64,000 bases of DNA from Hemicordylus capensis. Lineage: Eukaryota > Chordata > Lepidosauria > Squamata > Cordylidae. The first letter of the stretch is position 1. Every line of letters starts with the position of its first letter. The stretch covers positions 45,124,001 through 45,188,000 of the forward strand of contig NC_069659.1 in NCBI RefSeq assembly GCF_027244095.1. The letters are read 5' to 3'. The notes below the pieces were generated by a model, which saw nothing but the letters and a program-made list of their open reading frames with translations, ran no database searches and was not told the origin of the DNA. The translations under genes were made by a program, and so were the position numbers. Positions 1 to 10,828 of this stretch are shown piece by piece.

Positions 1-937
1 GAAAAGAGAGAGAAAGGATAAGGAGAAAATGGAGTTGTTTCTGGATAAACTCTTAGTGTGTGTAGGATTTAAGCCTTTATTTTTGCTTGGGCAAGAAGGT
101 AGCAGTGGAGGAAGGACTGGAAGGGAAAGGAGAAGCTGCACTCTAAACTTCAGCTTTTTAACTCATTCCTATCAAACTGCCCCCCCCCCCACATACATAC
201 ACCAAATTCCACAACCCTCAAGATTTTTCAAGAATTTGACAGAAATGCTCAAAAAGCCCAGATGTCGGTGAGCTGAACTGAACGGACATGGCATTACCTT
301 TAACAGCTGCATGGCAGGCAGAAATTGAACAGGTGCAGCCTTTACCAGCATGGAGATGCAGTGAAGGGAAGGGCTGAATCTGCTAGTTAGAAAGCTGGCT
401 AGAAAATGGACTTGAATACATTTCTTTCCCACCTCCTCCTCCACATGTACTGCAGCAAATCTCTACGAAAGGTCACAGCCTACACTGTGGGAAATGTCTA
501 ACAAAGCATGCAGCAAACTCAGGGATGACTCCACATCATCTTAGTATTATTGGTAGGAGAAAGGATTGGGGTGGAAACACTCAACCTGTTCAACTGTCTT
601 CTGTAGAAATGAAAAAGAGGGTTTTAAAACAGCTGAAAACAGCCTCGTGAGTTATTTTACTTCACCAGTGTTACCTGTTTCACCGTGACACTTCCTCCTG
701 ACAGCTGCCACTTCTCCCCAGAACAATATGACATGACATGATGGTATCACATTACTTGGAGGGGGGGGATTTTGGGGGGAAATTGGCAGCTGCTGGCCAA
801 TGAGAGAGATGCTGTAGGCAGTGCACATTATATACCCCAGTTTTGTGCCCTCTGGAAAAAATCCAAAATGGCCACTTTGTTTTTGCCACTTGCATATAGG
901 TAGGTGTTGAAAATGAGGCGGCAGCACTTCAGCTCAT
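1..937. other. Unassigned intergenic sequence
   Basis: I see no gene or recognised repeat here. A poly-C run lies at 181-190 and a G-rich run near 762-778. Open frames on both strands are short and lack domain signatures. Confidence 0.5.
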
Positions 938-963
938 AGGAACATAGGAAGCTGCCATATACT

Positions 964-1395
964 GGGGCTATTCTCACGACCAACAAAAATCGGGCTAGCA
1001 GAGGCTAGCCCGATTTCTGTTGGTCGTCAGAACCACCGGGCTCACAGCTGAGCCTGGTGGTTCTGGAGCGGCTAACCCGCTCCTGTAGCCCACCCCTTAG
1101 CCCGGGTTTGCGGAGCGAGCGCTCCACAAACCCGGGCTATCTGCTCATGAGTAGCCGCAGCTACTCGCGAGTAGATCCCTGGCCGGGAGGCTTAAAAGCA
1201 TCCTCCCGGCTCGGGGGTCTCCCCAGTATGCCCTGCACACTCATGCAGGGCATATTGGGGCTTCCGGGGGCCATGCGGCCCCCGAGCTCCCCAGCCCCCA
1301 CCGGCTCCGGCAATTGTGTGGGCGGCTGATTTGGCCGCCCAGGGCTCCCTCCCCGCTCCCTTCCCCAAACTGGGTCTCACGGATCATGAGACCCG
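964..1395. mobile_element. Hairpin-chain non-autonomous element, copy 1
   Basis: This segment consists of consecutive inverted repeats. The first spans about 976-1027 with a roughly 24-bp stem. Others lie at 1030-1063, 1067-1083, about 1098-1138, 1187-1214, 1222-1262 and 1265-1285, with a last one at 1370-1394. It interrupts the SINE at 938-2415. Its left end reads GGGGCTATTCTCACGACC, as in relatives at 26291 and 36604. The right end is less well conserved. No coding capacity is seen; it is probably mobilised by a DNA transposase in trans. Confidence 0.6.
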
Positions 1396-1592
1396 GTCCA
1401 CTGAGTCAGACCACTGGTCCATCTAGCTCAGTATTGTCTTCACAGACTGGCAGCGGCTTCTCCAAGGTTGCAGGCAGGAATCTCTCTCAGCCCTATCTTG
1501 GAGATGCTGCCAGGGAGGGAACTTGGAACCTTCTGCTCTTCCCAGAGTGGCTCCATCCCCTAAGGGGAAGATCTTATAGTGCTGACACATAT

Positions 1593-2053
1593 AAAAGCGA
1601 TCTTCATGATCGTGTGAGGAGGCTACCCCCTTATGCAGGGAGAAAGCCTGAAAGCACTTATGTCCCCACAGATTATCGCAGCCAGGGCTCTGCATAGGGG
1701 GATCGGCAGTGCAGATGAGGGACAGATCTCCTGCTATCTGCCTGCACCTCACCGGCAACTCTGGGGGTCGGGCAAAGGGATGCGCTGCCGCATGGAGGTC
1801 CACCCCCTGGAGCCCCAGTAATGCACCGCACCAAGTGTATTTCTGGGAGCCCCCACCCGAGTGTGTCTGCTATGGCTGCAAGCAGCCGCGACAGACACAC
1901 AATCATTTAACCCATTTTGTGGGGCGCGCTCGCACCCAAGACCCGGGTTAAGCAGTGGGCTCCATAAGCAGGCTTGCTGCCTAGTCACTGCCGGGAGCCA
2001 CGTGTCAGGCTGGGCTTCCTTAGCTCAGTTCCTGCTGGTCATGAGAATAACTT
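1593..2053. mobile_element. Hairpin-rich non-autonomous element inside SINE
   Basis: It separates two parts of the SINE at 938-2415. The right end carries GGTCATGAGAATAA, the reverse complement of the CTATTCTCACGACC end type. It contains a long hairpin at about 1862-1901 (GTGTGTCTGCT with AGACACAC) that is also present in the element at 58411-58887, so the two are probably one family. Exact borders are uncertain because no clean target duplication is visible. Confidence 0.5.
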
Positions 2054-2135
2054 CATAGTGTCTCATCCAAATGCAAACCAGGGCAGACCCTGCTTAGCAA
2101 AGGGGACAATTCATGCTTGCTACCACAAGACCAGC

Positions 2136-2384
2136 CACCTAATGGCACAGCAGGGAAATGACTTACCAGCAAGCCAGAGGTGGCCGGTTCGAATCCCCAC
2201 TGGTATGTTTCCCAGACAATGGGAAACACCCATATTGGGCAGCAGCGATATAGAAAGATGCTGAAAGGCATCAACTCATACTGCGCAGGAGATGGCAATG
2301 GTAAACCCCTCCAATGGTAAGCCCCTCCAAGGCTCTGTGGTTGCCAGGAGTCGACACTGACTCAACAGCACACTTTATTTTACT
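2136..2384 (+). mobile_element. Sauria-type SINE with 15-bp target duplication
   Basis: The tRNA-like head (CCTAATGGCACAGC, box B near GGTTCGAATCCC) is followed by a central region with GGGCAGCAGCGATATAG and a 3' end AGGAGTCGACACTGACTC that resembles the Bov-B LINE tail. It is flanked by a perfect 15-bp repeat TACCACAAGACCAGC (2121-2135 and 2385-2399). The host sequence is the 5S-headed SINE, which is therefore older. Confidence 0.85.
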
Positions 2385-2415
2385 TACCACAAGACCAGCT
2401 CTCCTCCCAGCTCAT

Positions 2416-3783
2416 CCTTATCTAGAACCGGGCTCCTCATCTGGCAAATACCTAGTATTTGTCACCCTTATATGGTGGCTCACATCTGCCCCTTGATGGC
2501 ACTACCTCACTGTGCCGAAGGGTAAGGCTGGTGTAGCCTTCATGAAATTGACTCCACCAGTAGTTCTAGAGAAAGGAAGCAAAAGAATGAGAGCTCTTAA
2601 ATTCTGCCCTCCAACAATACTTATGTCAGAGGTCATTCATGTGGCCATTTTAATGTGGTGAAGTTAATACAAAATTAAGGGCTCACTCACACAATAGTTC
2701 AAATCAAGGTTTAATGTGGGCTAAGGGCATTAGTGTGATTGTGTGAGCCCATGCCAAAATGGGAATCTCAGATTCATCTTAGCGTGGGTTCACACAATCA
2801 TGCTAATGTAGGTAACCCACATCAAACCTAGATTTGCATGGTTGTGTGAACCAGGCCAGCACATGCATGCACCCACACACAGGGAATTAATTAACTGGGA
2901 ACTGTACCCTGAAGGACAAACCAGCCTCCAGATGAGCCTCCACATCTCTTGGCCAAGGAAATGTTTTGCTGCAGGCCTGTGTTAGAACCCCTGCCAGGGA
3001 GCTGTATATAACAGTGGCTGACATTCAGCACAAGGGAATGACTGGAGTGCCGTCTCTGCCCTGTGCATGTGAAAGTTCTGTGAATGCAATTGTGTGACTG
3101 CTCCCCTGCAGTGCACCACATTGGTGGTGCTTACACATATAGTGCTCCAACTTGCTGCGTCCCCTTGCGCTGAATGTCAGCCTGTTTAAATAAATCTGTT
3201 GTCAATAGCTGTCGAAAGTCTGAACTCAGCAGTGAAAAAAGACAACACATCAAGCAGTATCTAATCTAGCAGGATTCAAACAAATCATTTTCCAAAGTGG
3301 GAAACACCTTAGATTTCTAGGACCAGGTAACCAAACATCACTAATCTGGCTTCTTTTGAAAGTAGATTAAAAGAAGGGGTGGAGATTCCAAAGCTGCGAT
3401 TAACTAGGACCAGCAGGGCGAAAACCACTACACACTTGTTGTTACCCCATTCATTTTTAAAGGAATGAATCACAACTGTGTGGATTCATAGGACTGCACA
3501 GGCATCCTAGTTACAAATGAGCATTTGCTGCTGGTATAACAATGTTCAAGTGGTTTCAGATACATTTCAGAGTTAATCCCCTCCTTGGACAGAGCAGGGC
3601 GTGGAGGATGGAATGGAATTCTGTCCTTTGCTGCCAGTATTCTTTGGCAAGAGATGGCTTTCTGCCAAACTAGCTTAACAACTGGGCAGCAGTGCAATAG
3701 CTTGAGAAGGTTATTGGGGAAGCCTAGGTTGACAAAGCAGCAATGATCGGTATTGCTCATATTTTAGGAGGGGAAGAGCTTAC
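2416..3783. other. Intergenic sequence with one small terminal-inverted-repeat element
   Basis: At 2681-2857 lies a MITE-like segment with ends GCTCACTCACACAA and TTGTGTGAACCAGGCC and an internal copy of the same motif. The rest, including a minus-strand 96-codon frame at 3470-3760, shows nothing recognisable. Confidence 0.45.
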
Positions 3784-3833
3784 CTGTGTGCCATGTTGTT
3801 AATCCACTTTATGCAGGTCTCATAAAAGTGTGG
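3784..3833 (-). CDS. Candidate internal exon of an unidentified minus-strand gene
   Basis: On the minus strand a pyrimidine-rich tract ends in a good acceptor (TTTCTCTGCCAG). A 50-bp open segment follows, then a strong donor (CACAG then GTAAGC). In phase 0 it reads PHFYETCIKWINNMAH. The FY..C....I...M..H spacing loosely recalls the end of the large loop of tetraspanins such as UPK1B. UPK1B is the gene I would expect on this side of TEX55 from mammalian gene order. I could not find flanking tetraspanin exons, so the identity is speculative and the exon could be chance or part of a noncoding RNA. Confidence 0.22.
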
Positions 3834-3840
3834 CTGGCAG

Positions 3841-4362
3841 AGAAACAGCAGAGCCCAATCAGGTCATGGTACTGAGGCTTCAGAACTCTCTGCTCCAAGA
3901 GGTAGATTGGCCCTTTCACTCATTAGCACATGAGCCAGTTGGGGTAGTCAGTAGCATCTGGGGAGACAATTGCACACTGTGATTTTTGACAAGCCTTTTC
4001 ATACTTTCAATTTTCAGTGTGTTATCGTCCTTCTATTGTCCTGTCCATTGGCCCTACAGCCAAAATTACAATGGTGTTTTAAATGCTTTTAAAGGTTTTA
4101 AAAACACAAAAAACTACTATAAAACTTTAGCTGTGTCAGAGGAGTGGAAATGACAATTGGCAGGTACATCCTCCAAAGATTACTCCATGGAAAGAGTACA
4201 ACAATGTGTTCATTGTTACCCTAATCCTGATCCTAACAGTTTCCTCTGTGCAAAAATGACTGCAAGGTTACCCTAATTGTTTGAGGCAAATCGCCAGTTT
4301 CCCATCTTTAGTGGTGTAGATGTTGCCCAAAATCATGAGCATTCATCTCCTCAGATGATACC
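3841..4362. other. Unassigned sequence
   Basis: No gene or repeat recognised. Confidence 0.4.
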
Positions 4363-4405
<43 letters not shown>

Positions 4406-4408
4406 TAT
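4363..4408. repeat. (TTTA)n microsatellite
   Basis: About 46 bp of TTTA units at the 3' side of the minus-strand LINE that follows; probably its expanded tail. Confidence 0.9.
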
Positions 4409-4449
4409 TTGTCTACTGCCTGATACTGTATAGTCATTAACATTAACAT

Positions 4450-4606
4450 TTTAATGTTAATAACTTTAATGTTTAAATGATTTTAATTGTTTGATTTAGT
4501 TTTGATTTTAATTGTTTTGTTTTGTTTTGATGTAAACCGCCCTGATCCATTTTTGGAAGGGCGGTATCTAAATCAAATCAAATCAATCAATCAGTCAATC
4601 AATCAA
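4450..4606 (+). mobile_element. LINE 3' tail fragment, plus orientation
   Basis: A T-rich stretch leads to TGTAAACCGCCCTGATCC and GGGCGGTATCTAAATCAAAT, the typical L2/CR1-group 3' end, followed by a short ATCA-rich tail. It sits inside the 3' untranslated part of the opposite-strand LINE. Confidence 0.6.
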
Positions 4607-4985
4607 TGCTGAAGTCTCTAGGTGGTTTACAGAAATAAAACAAACCAATAAATTTTAACAGTTCAAAAATATATAAGATCACATTAAAATACCCATAAAA
4701 ACTACCAAATAGCTAAAAAGCTTGGCTGAAGAGATGTGTCTTTAGCTGTTTCCTAAAAGCCAACAGCGATGCAGCAGCTCTGATCTCAGCAGGTAGTGAG
4801 TTCCACAGCCCTGGAATAACTACAGAGAAGGCTCTCCTTTCAGTCATTACCAGATGCACTGGCAGCATCCTCAGGGGAACCTCCCCTGAAGACCTTAATA
4901 GGCAGTGGGGTTCATAACGAAGAAGACTTTCTCTTAAATACCCTGGGCCCAAGCCATTAAGGGTTTTATAGGTAACTAGTGTTTT

Positions 4986-5530
4986 CTAGCCCGTTGTAAT
5001 AACGGGCACTAGTAGGGGAGAGTTCTGCTGCCTCCCGCTGCCGTCTCTGCCTTCCCCGTAGCCCCTGTCCCCGCCCTCGCCCTCTCCCAGCCGGCCCCGC
5101 CGCCTCGCCAGGCCCCCGCCGCCGTTTTCCCTGGCCTTCCACTGCCGGGCCCGCCGCCTTCTCCGGGTGAGTCCGCGGCTCTGGCTGGGCCCGCCGTCGC
5201 CTTCTCCGCTCGCCTGGCCTTCCCCCGCCACCTCCTCCGCTCGCCGTCCACCGCCTCCTGCAGGCTTCGCTTCTTCGGGGCAACCACTCGCCTCACCGGG
5301 CCGCTGCCCCCGTCTTTCCTGGCCTTCCCCTGCCGGGCCCGCCGCCTTCTCCGGGTGAGTCGGCGGCTCCGGCCGGGCCCGCCGCCGCCTCCTCCGCTTG
5401 CCTGGCTTTCCCCCGCCGCCTCCTCCACTCGCCGTCCACCGCCGCCTGCAGGCTTCGTTTTTTCGGGGCGGCCGCTTCTGGCCGCCCAAGATGGCCATCG
5501 GGTGCCGGTGGTCGTGTCTCCCTTGCTTTA
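4986..5530 (-). mobile_element. GC-rich insertion with tandem 186-bp units
   Basis: This CCG-rich block interrupts the LINE exactly between parts that are adjacent in the 15297-17690 copy. It contains two tandem units with a period of about 186 bp (GGGTGAGTC motifs at about 5165 and 5351). Its minus-strand 3' end has a hairpin with stem GCCCGTT/AACGGGC (5007-4989) ending in CTAG, which suggests a Helitron-like end. However, the next base is A rather than T, and the 5' end is not typical. Long frames here (up to 199 codons) are compositional artefacts. Confidence 0.5.
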
Positions 5531-6367
5531 ACCGGAGTAATATGGTCTCTTTGGGATGTCTCAGAGACCAATCTGGCAGCAGCATTCTGCACCAATTGCG
5601 GTTTCTGGACTATGTACAAAGGCAGCCCCACATAGAATGCATTGCACTAGTCAAGCATGTGCACTACTGTCTTAAGGTCACTCACTTCCAGGAAAGGGCA
5701 CAGTTGGTGAATCAGCCAAAGCTGATAGAAAGCACTTCTGGCCACCGCCTCCACCTGAGGTATCAGAGAGAGGGTTGGGTCCAGAAGTACCCCAAACTGC
5801 AAACTTGTTCCTTCCGGGGAAGTGTGACCCCATCCAGAACTGGCAGATCTACCCAATTTCCGGAACTGTGGCTTCCTACAATGAGCACTGCTGTCTTGTT
5901 TGGATTCAGTCTCAGTTTGTTATCCTTCATCCAGCCCATTACTGCCTCGAGGCAGGCATTTAGGGAAATTATGCCATTATTTGATTAAGCTGACATGAAT
6001 AAATAGATTTGGGTGTCATCAGCGAACTGATAACACCCTGCACCAAATCCCCTGATGATCTCTCTGAGCGGTTTCATGTAGATATTAAAAAGCATTGGAG
6101 ACAAGATGGAGACCTGAGGGGGCACTATACAAAAGCTCTCCCTTTGTAGAGCAGCAGTCTCCAAGTAACACCTTCTGAAAACTACTCAGGAGGTATGAGT
6201 GGAACCATACCTATGAGGTATGAGCGGAACCAGTGCCACCTATGCCCAGTCCCCCCTGGCACTCTAGAAGGTTACCATGGTTGATGGTATCAAAAGCTGC
6301 CGAGAGATCCAAAAGGACCAACAGAGTTGCACTCTCTCTGTCAATTCCCCTTTGGAGATCTTCCATC

Positions 6368-6590
6368 AATAGCAATAGCAATAGCAATAACATTTATATA
6401 CCGCTCTATAGCCAGAGCTCTCTAAGCGGTTTACAATGATTTAGCATATTGCCCCCAACATTCTGGGTACTCATTTTACCGACCTCGGAAGGATGGAAGG
6501 CTGAGTCAACCTTGAGCCCCTGGTCAGGATTGAACTTGTAACCTTCTGGTTACAGGGCGGCAGTTTTACCACTGCGCCACCAGGGGCTCA
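6368..6590 (-). mobile_element. tRNA-derived SINE with L2/CR1-like tail
   Basis: On the minus strand the head CCCTGGTGGCGCAGTGGTAA and a box B-like GTTCAATCC lead into the body TTGACTCAGCCTTCCATCC. The tail GTAAACCGCTTAGAGAG to GAGCGGTATATAAATG follows, with ATTGCT repeats. This arrangement is typical of a widespread squamate SINE family. It is inserted in the LINE at 4607-7620. Confidence 0.85.
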
Positions 6591-7984
6591 AGTTGACCAA
6601 AGCCGTCTCCACCCCATAACCTGCTTGAAATCCAATTTGAAATGGGCCTAGATAATCTGTTTCATCCAAGACTGCCTGGAGTTGAGAGGCACCACCTCAC
6701 CTTGGCCAACCATGGAAGATTGGAGACAGGCTTATAATTGCATAACTCCAAGGGATCAAGTGTAGCCGTCTTTAAAAGAGGTCTAATAGTTGTCTTATTT
6801 AAAGAGGCATCTACCTTTACTGAGAGAAGCATTTAAAATCTCAACCAGGCACTCTCCAACAATCTCCCTGGCTGCTTGATAATAAAAGTCATGTTGGACA
6901 AGGGTCAAGAGAACAGGTGGTAGGTTGCACAGTTCCAAGCGGCTTGTTCATGTCCTCAGGAGTCACAAACTGAAACTGATCCAATTTAACCATACAAGAG
7001 GAATTACTAGATAGCTCGGCTAAAGATTCTATACCAGCAATGGAATCCAGGTCAGCTCAAATACAAAAGACCACAAAAAACTCACTAAAAGCTTCACAGT
7101 GGCTAACTGATGGCTCCAAAGCTGGAGCAGAAGGGGCCTGTATAAGTCCCCTCACCACCCTCAACAATTCTGCGGACGCAATATGCACAGCAAAGTATTG
7201 CTTTGCTGCTCATATTGCCAGAGCATAGGTCTTCAATTTTGCTCTGTGCTGCATTCTATCGGATTTGAGTCTAGTCCTCCATTCGCACTCTGGTCTTCTA
7301 CTGAGCCACTTCAGCTCCTTCCGTATAATATGGATCTAATTTAGAAGTGGGCCGGAGAAGACACTAGGGCAATTAAGCCCATCACCCTAGTAAGCTCATT
7401 ATTCCAATTTTCCACCTGGGGTGTCAACAAGATCACTGGCAGAACCAACATTAAAACCCTCCAAGATTTCTTGGAATTCTATTGGATCCAATAGCCTCCT
7501 CGGGTGGACCATCCTAATATGCTCTTCACCCCTGCGGAGATGACTAGTGGCTGCAAACTGAACCTTCACCAGGTGGTGGTGTGTCCATGACAATGGGGAA
7601 ATGATAGGAATCCCCACTCACAGAACACCTCCTTTGATCAGAGCGTGTGACCAGATCAAGCACGTGATCAGATTGCCAAAATTTGTGGGCCTGGCTCATT
7701 GACTATATGGCTTTTTGATGCCAGACTGAGTATGCAATCCTTTGTGCAGAATTAAACAATATTGAGTAAAGTGAGGCGTATTTGCAAATAAGTGTCATTG
7801 CAGCCTAAAACATTATTGTTCCAGTGAGCTTGATTGATTCTCATATATAATCTGCCAAGTTGTTCTTGTCCTTTGGTCTGGGTTTGCTGCTCCTAGTGAT
7901 TGTAATTTGATGTGTACGTTGTTAGCCACCTGGAAGGTCTCACTAATAAGTGTAAAGGCAGGATCTAGATATAATTATACGTAA

Positions 7985-8253
7985 ACAAGGTGTATGAGTT
8001 CTGGAACGAAGAACTTTGGATTGTGCTGCCAGCCGACCTATACAAGGTTTGTCCTCTCTGCTGGTCTTTAAGAAAGCTTTTAAAAAACACATCTTTTATC
8101 CAGGCATGTTGATGGTTGATTTAAATGCTTTAACTGTTTTTCATTGGGACATTTTAATTTGAGTATTTTAATTGTTTTGCTTTTAATTCAATTTGTAAAC
8201 CGCCTAGAGATTGTTCTGTTAGGCAGTTTTTTAACAATGATAAATAAATAAAA
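7985..8253 (+). mobile_element. 5'-truncated L2/Rex1-type LINE 3' end
   Basis: The start corresponds to the C-terminal ORF2 region (ELWIVLPADLY, FKKAFKKHIF). It is followed by a T-rich 3' untranslated region and the tail TTTGTAAACCGCCTAGAG with an AATAAATAAA end. The sequence from 7621 to 7984 is unassigned. Confidence 0.7.
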
Positions 8254-8363
8254 ATAACTTGGTCCTCAAGAGCACAATGCACTGGGAAATCCTGCACGAG
8301 CCTTGACTTGACACAAATGGGAGCTACACAAGTGCTTGTGTGCATCTCTCATTTAATTATTTA

Positions 8364-8364
<1 letters not shown>

Positions 8365-8411
<47 letters not shown>
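8365..8411. repeat. (ATT)n microsatellite
   Basis: Perfect ATT trinucleotide run of about 16 units. Confidence 0.95.
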
Positions 8412-9000
8412 ATATTAACAACAGCAACAGCATTTTGTGTGTCTCAAGGAGGGGGGCAAAAGCAGCTTGGGGGGTGATTTTGAAAAGAAAGATGGCATAT
8501 AGTGTGTACCCCCTCCCCCTCCCCACCAGAACATACTCAAAATGGTAGATTAGTTTCTGCCTGCTGCTTTTGGGTTAACAAAAAGCCCAATACAAAACAT
8601 ACCTCTTGGAGAAAACAGTCATGTGACTCAGCAACAAACGCAGCACACACCCTTGCTGACTGTCTCACGTCAGTTACAGGTCATTGTACAGGGGTATGTG
8701 AACGCCACCCGTCAGAGACAACGCCCCTCTTTTACAGGATGAATGGAAGGTGTTGTCAGGGGCCCTTAATCCTGAGGAGGGTTGCTAGCTGCCTTTTAGA
8801 GGATTTCAACTGCTGACTGCCTTCAGGGCTATATAAACACACTCGAAGCACAGATAACCCCCAACAATTATATTGCACAATTTTATTTAATTAAAGCATT
8901 CCCCCTTACTCTTCAGTTGACAAGGCTTCCAAAGTACCTTACATATCATTGATGAAATTAGCAAACGGGCAGCTTTCTGATGAGGCAATGTGAGGGGAGT
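8412..9000. other. Unassigned sequence
   Basis: No gene or repeat recognised; a 104-codon plus frame at 8502-8816 has no recognisable features. Confidence 0.4.
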
Positions 9001-9190
9001 GGGGCTGTAGCTCAGCAGCAGAACATCTCCTTTGCATGCCGGAGGGCCCAGTTCAATCTCCAACATCTCTAGGTAGGGCTCCTAAGACTCCTGCCTGAAA
9101 TGCTGGAAAGCTGCTGCCAGTCAGTGTAGGCAGTACTGTGCTAGATGAACCATGGCCTGACTCGATATAAGGCAGCTTCCAATGTTCCAA
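9001..9190 (+). mobile_element. tRNA-Ala-derived SINE without 5S head
   Basis: It begins directly with GGGGCTGTAGCTCAGCAGC, followed by TTTGCATGCC (anticodon-arm region, TGC) and CAGTTCAATCTCCAACATCT, matching the tRNA-Ala T-arm and acceptor. The body ends in the usual AAGGCAGCTTCCAATGTTCC. The upstream flank does not match 5S. Confidence 0.85.
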
Positions 9191-9689
9191 TGGGACAGTG
9201 AGTACGGGTACCCACCCTGACACCCCACCGTGGCTGTCACCGCACCTACCTGCTACCACCAGCCCACCACACCTCTGCTGCCACTGGTCATTTATTCAGA
9301 GAGCTGGACGTGGCCCCAATGCACATCAAGCCATACACGCACCTTGTCTATACTCAAAATCTATTTTTAGATATTCATATAATCCTTCCTGGAAGCAATT
9401 TCTCAGACTTGGTTGGTATTACAAAGTTATCTCTGTATTCCCTTTCCCCTCCCCTTCCCTCCCTGACGATGTGCTGCAAAAGCACCTAGACAGACAGACA
9501 CACTGGGAACAGCAAGTTGCACATTGTTCCCCAAGGCACATGAGTCAAATGGGACAGGTCTTACTCTAGTGCCAGTGACTTGTGCACAACATACCTGGTG
9601 TTTATATGCCGTACCAATCTAGTTATGACGCTCAATCTCCCACATTCCGCATTGTTATCAAGGAATAGACCATGTCTGCAAATAGAGAT
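9191..9689. other. Unassigned sequence, possibly CR1 5' part near its end
   Basis: Nothing firm; the last ~100 bp continue an open frame into the CR1 fragment at 9690 and may belong to it. Confidence 0.35.
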
Positions 9690-10062
9690 GACAAGAGATG
9701 AAGTTCTAGGAAGTATTAAAAAGTTTAAAATAAACAAATCACCAGGTCCAAATGGTATCCACCCCAAAGTTCTACAGAGTGCAAGTGTGAAATGGCTGAT
9801 CTCTTAACAAATATATGTAACCTCCCTAAAATCAGCCTCTGTTCCTGAGGACTAGAAAGCAGCCAACAGAACTCCAATTTTTAAAAAGGGATCCACAGGA
9901 AAACCGGGTATCTACAGGCAAATATTTAACATCTGTTCTGGGTAAGTTGACAGAAAGCATTATTAAAGAGAAAATGATCAAGCATGAGCAAGCTTTGCTA
10001 AGGAAAAGGCAACATGGCTTCTGCAAGGGTAAGTCTTGTCTCACTAACGAAGTATGTGGAAC
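9690..10062 (+). mobile_element. CR1-group LINE fragment (5' part of reverse transcriptase)
   Basis: Translated pieces include IKKFKINKSPGPNGIHPKV and, in a shifted frame, ICNLPKISLCS-like remnants of the early RT domain. It ends near GGGTAAGTCTTGTCTCACTA, the point where the copy at 33400 begins. Several frame breaks are present. Confidence 0.75.
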
Positions 10063-10820
10063 TAAATAGGAGAGGTGGGGCAGCAGTCAGGAACAATAGC
10101 ACAGTAACACCAGGGGGAGGTATAGACAGAGGGAACAGCTACTAGGAATAACATGCTTGTTATTACAGCATGGAGTAGGAGGGACTCAGATGGATGTTGA
10201 AGCTGACTTTTCTAATAAAAGACTTTTGTTATATCCTCCTGCTTGATCATAGAATGGGTGCAGACCCCACTTGAAACAGATATGGCACGAGTGGTTTGTG
10301 TGCCCTGGTTGCACTGACAGCCTGGTTGTACTAGGGTGGTTGTGGAAACACTATTCTGGAATGGAAACTACCACTGCAGCAGAACTGGCTTGCGCCAGCA
10401 GGCTGCACAAGCTCAACAATCTTCTGCAAGTGCTTCATCAGTCAAGATGCTGGCCACTGTCTTACAGAAATATTGGTACTTGGAATAATGAAATAGTGTT
10501 TTCATTCCTGGATTAGTAAAACAGGGACTCCTACTGCAATCTTGCTTTTATCCTCTGACCATCTGAGTAGCCGATTCCTAGGCTCAGCTCAAGTGGTGTG
10601 ATTGTACACATTTTATTTAGCTCAATTCTGTGTTTTTGAGTGGATGACTGTGAGTGCATTCATTTTTAAAGCGAACCTGGGTGCTGGCCCTCTCAAACGT
10701 GTGGTGCAGATACACAATACCGATTGTGTATTGTTGTATGTGCATGAAACGTAATGTGTGAATGTTGATCTTTACACATGTACAATATGTGTGCCCTGCA
10801 CATCCCTACCACTGTCTATG
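10063..10820. other. Unassigned sequence
   Basis: No gene or repeat recognised before the hAT element at 10829. Confidence 0.4.
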
Positions 10821-10828
10821 CTACAGTG

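Larger units (their letters stand above)
938..2415 (-). mobile_element. 5S rRNA/tRNA-Ala composite SINE, interrupted three times
   Basis: Read on the minus strand this is one SINE copy split into pieces. The 5S-derived head (2415 down to about 2056) has the internal-promoter-like block around GCTAAGCAGGGTCTGCCCTG. The tRNA-Ala-derived part and 3' body lie at about 1585-1397, and the last 26 bp at 963-938. Between the pieces sit two hairpin-rich elements (964-1395 and 1593-2053) and a Sauria-type SINE (2136-2384). The pieces join into the same order seen in uninterrupted copies at 19711-20009 and 23104-23400. Pol III transcription with LINE-driven retroposition is the known mode for such SINEs. 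Confidence 0.75.
4607..7620 (-). mobile_element. L2/Rex1-type LINE, decayed, with three insertions
   Basis: The minus strand encodes pieces of a non-LTR reverse transcriptase. Around 6210-6350 it has LLVLLDLSAAFDTINH (core motif A region). At 5650-5856 it has FGVLLDPTLSLIPQVEAVAR, and at 4713-4952 a C-terminal segment with RAFSVVIPGLWNSLPAEIR. The frame is broken by many stops and shifts. It matches the better copy at 15297-17690. Insertions are a plus-strand LINE tail (4450-4606), a GC-rich element (4986-5530) and a tRNA SINE (6368-6590). The 5' limit near 7620 is approximate. Confidence 0.8.

Noticed and set aside
4966-5585. Overlapping frames of 105-199 codons on both strands
   Set aside because: They lie in a CCG-rich tandem insertion, are Arg/Gly/Pro-rich in every frame and show no domain.
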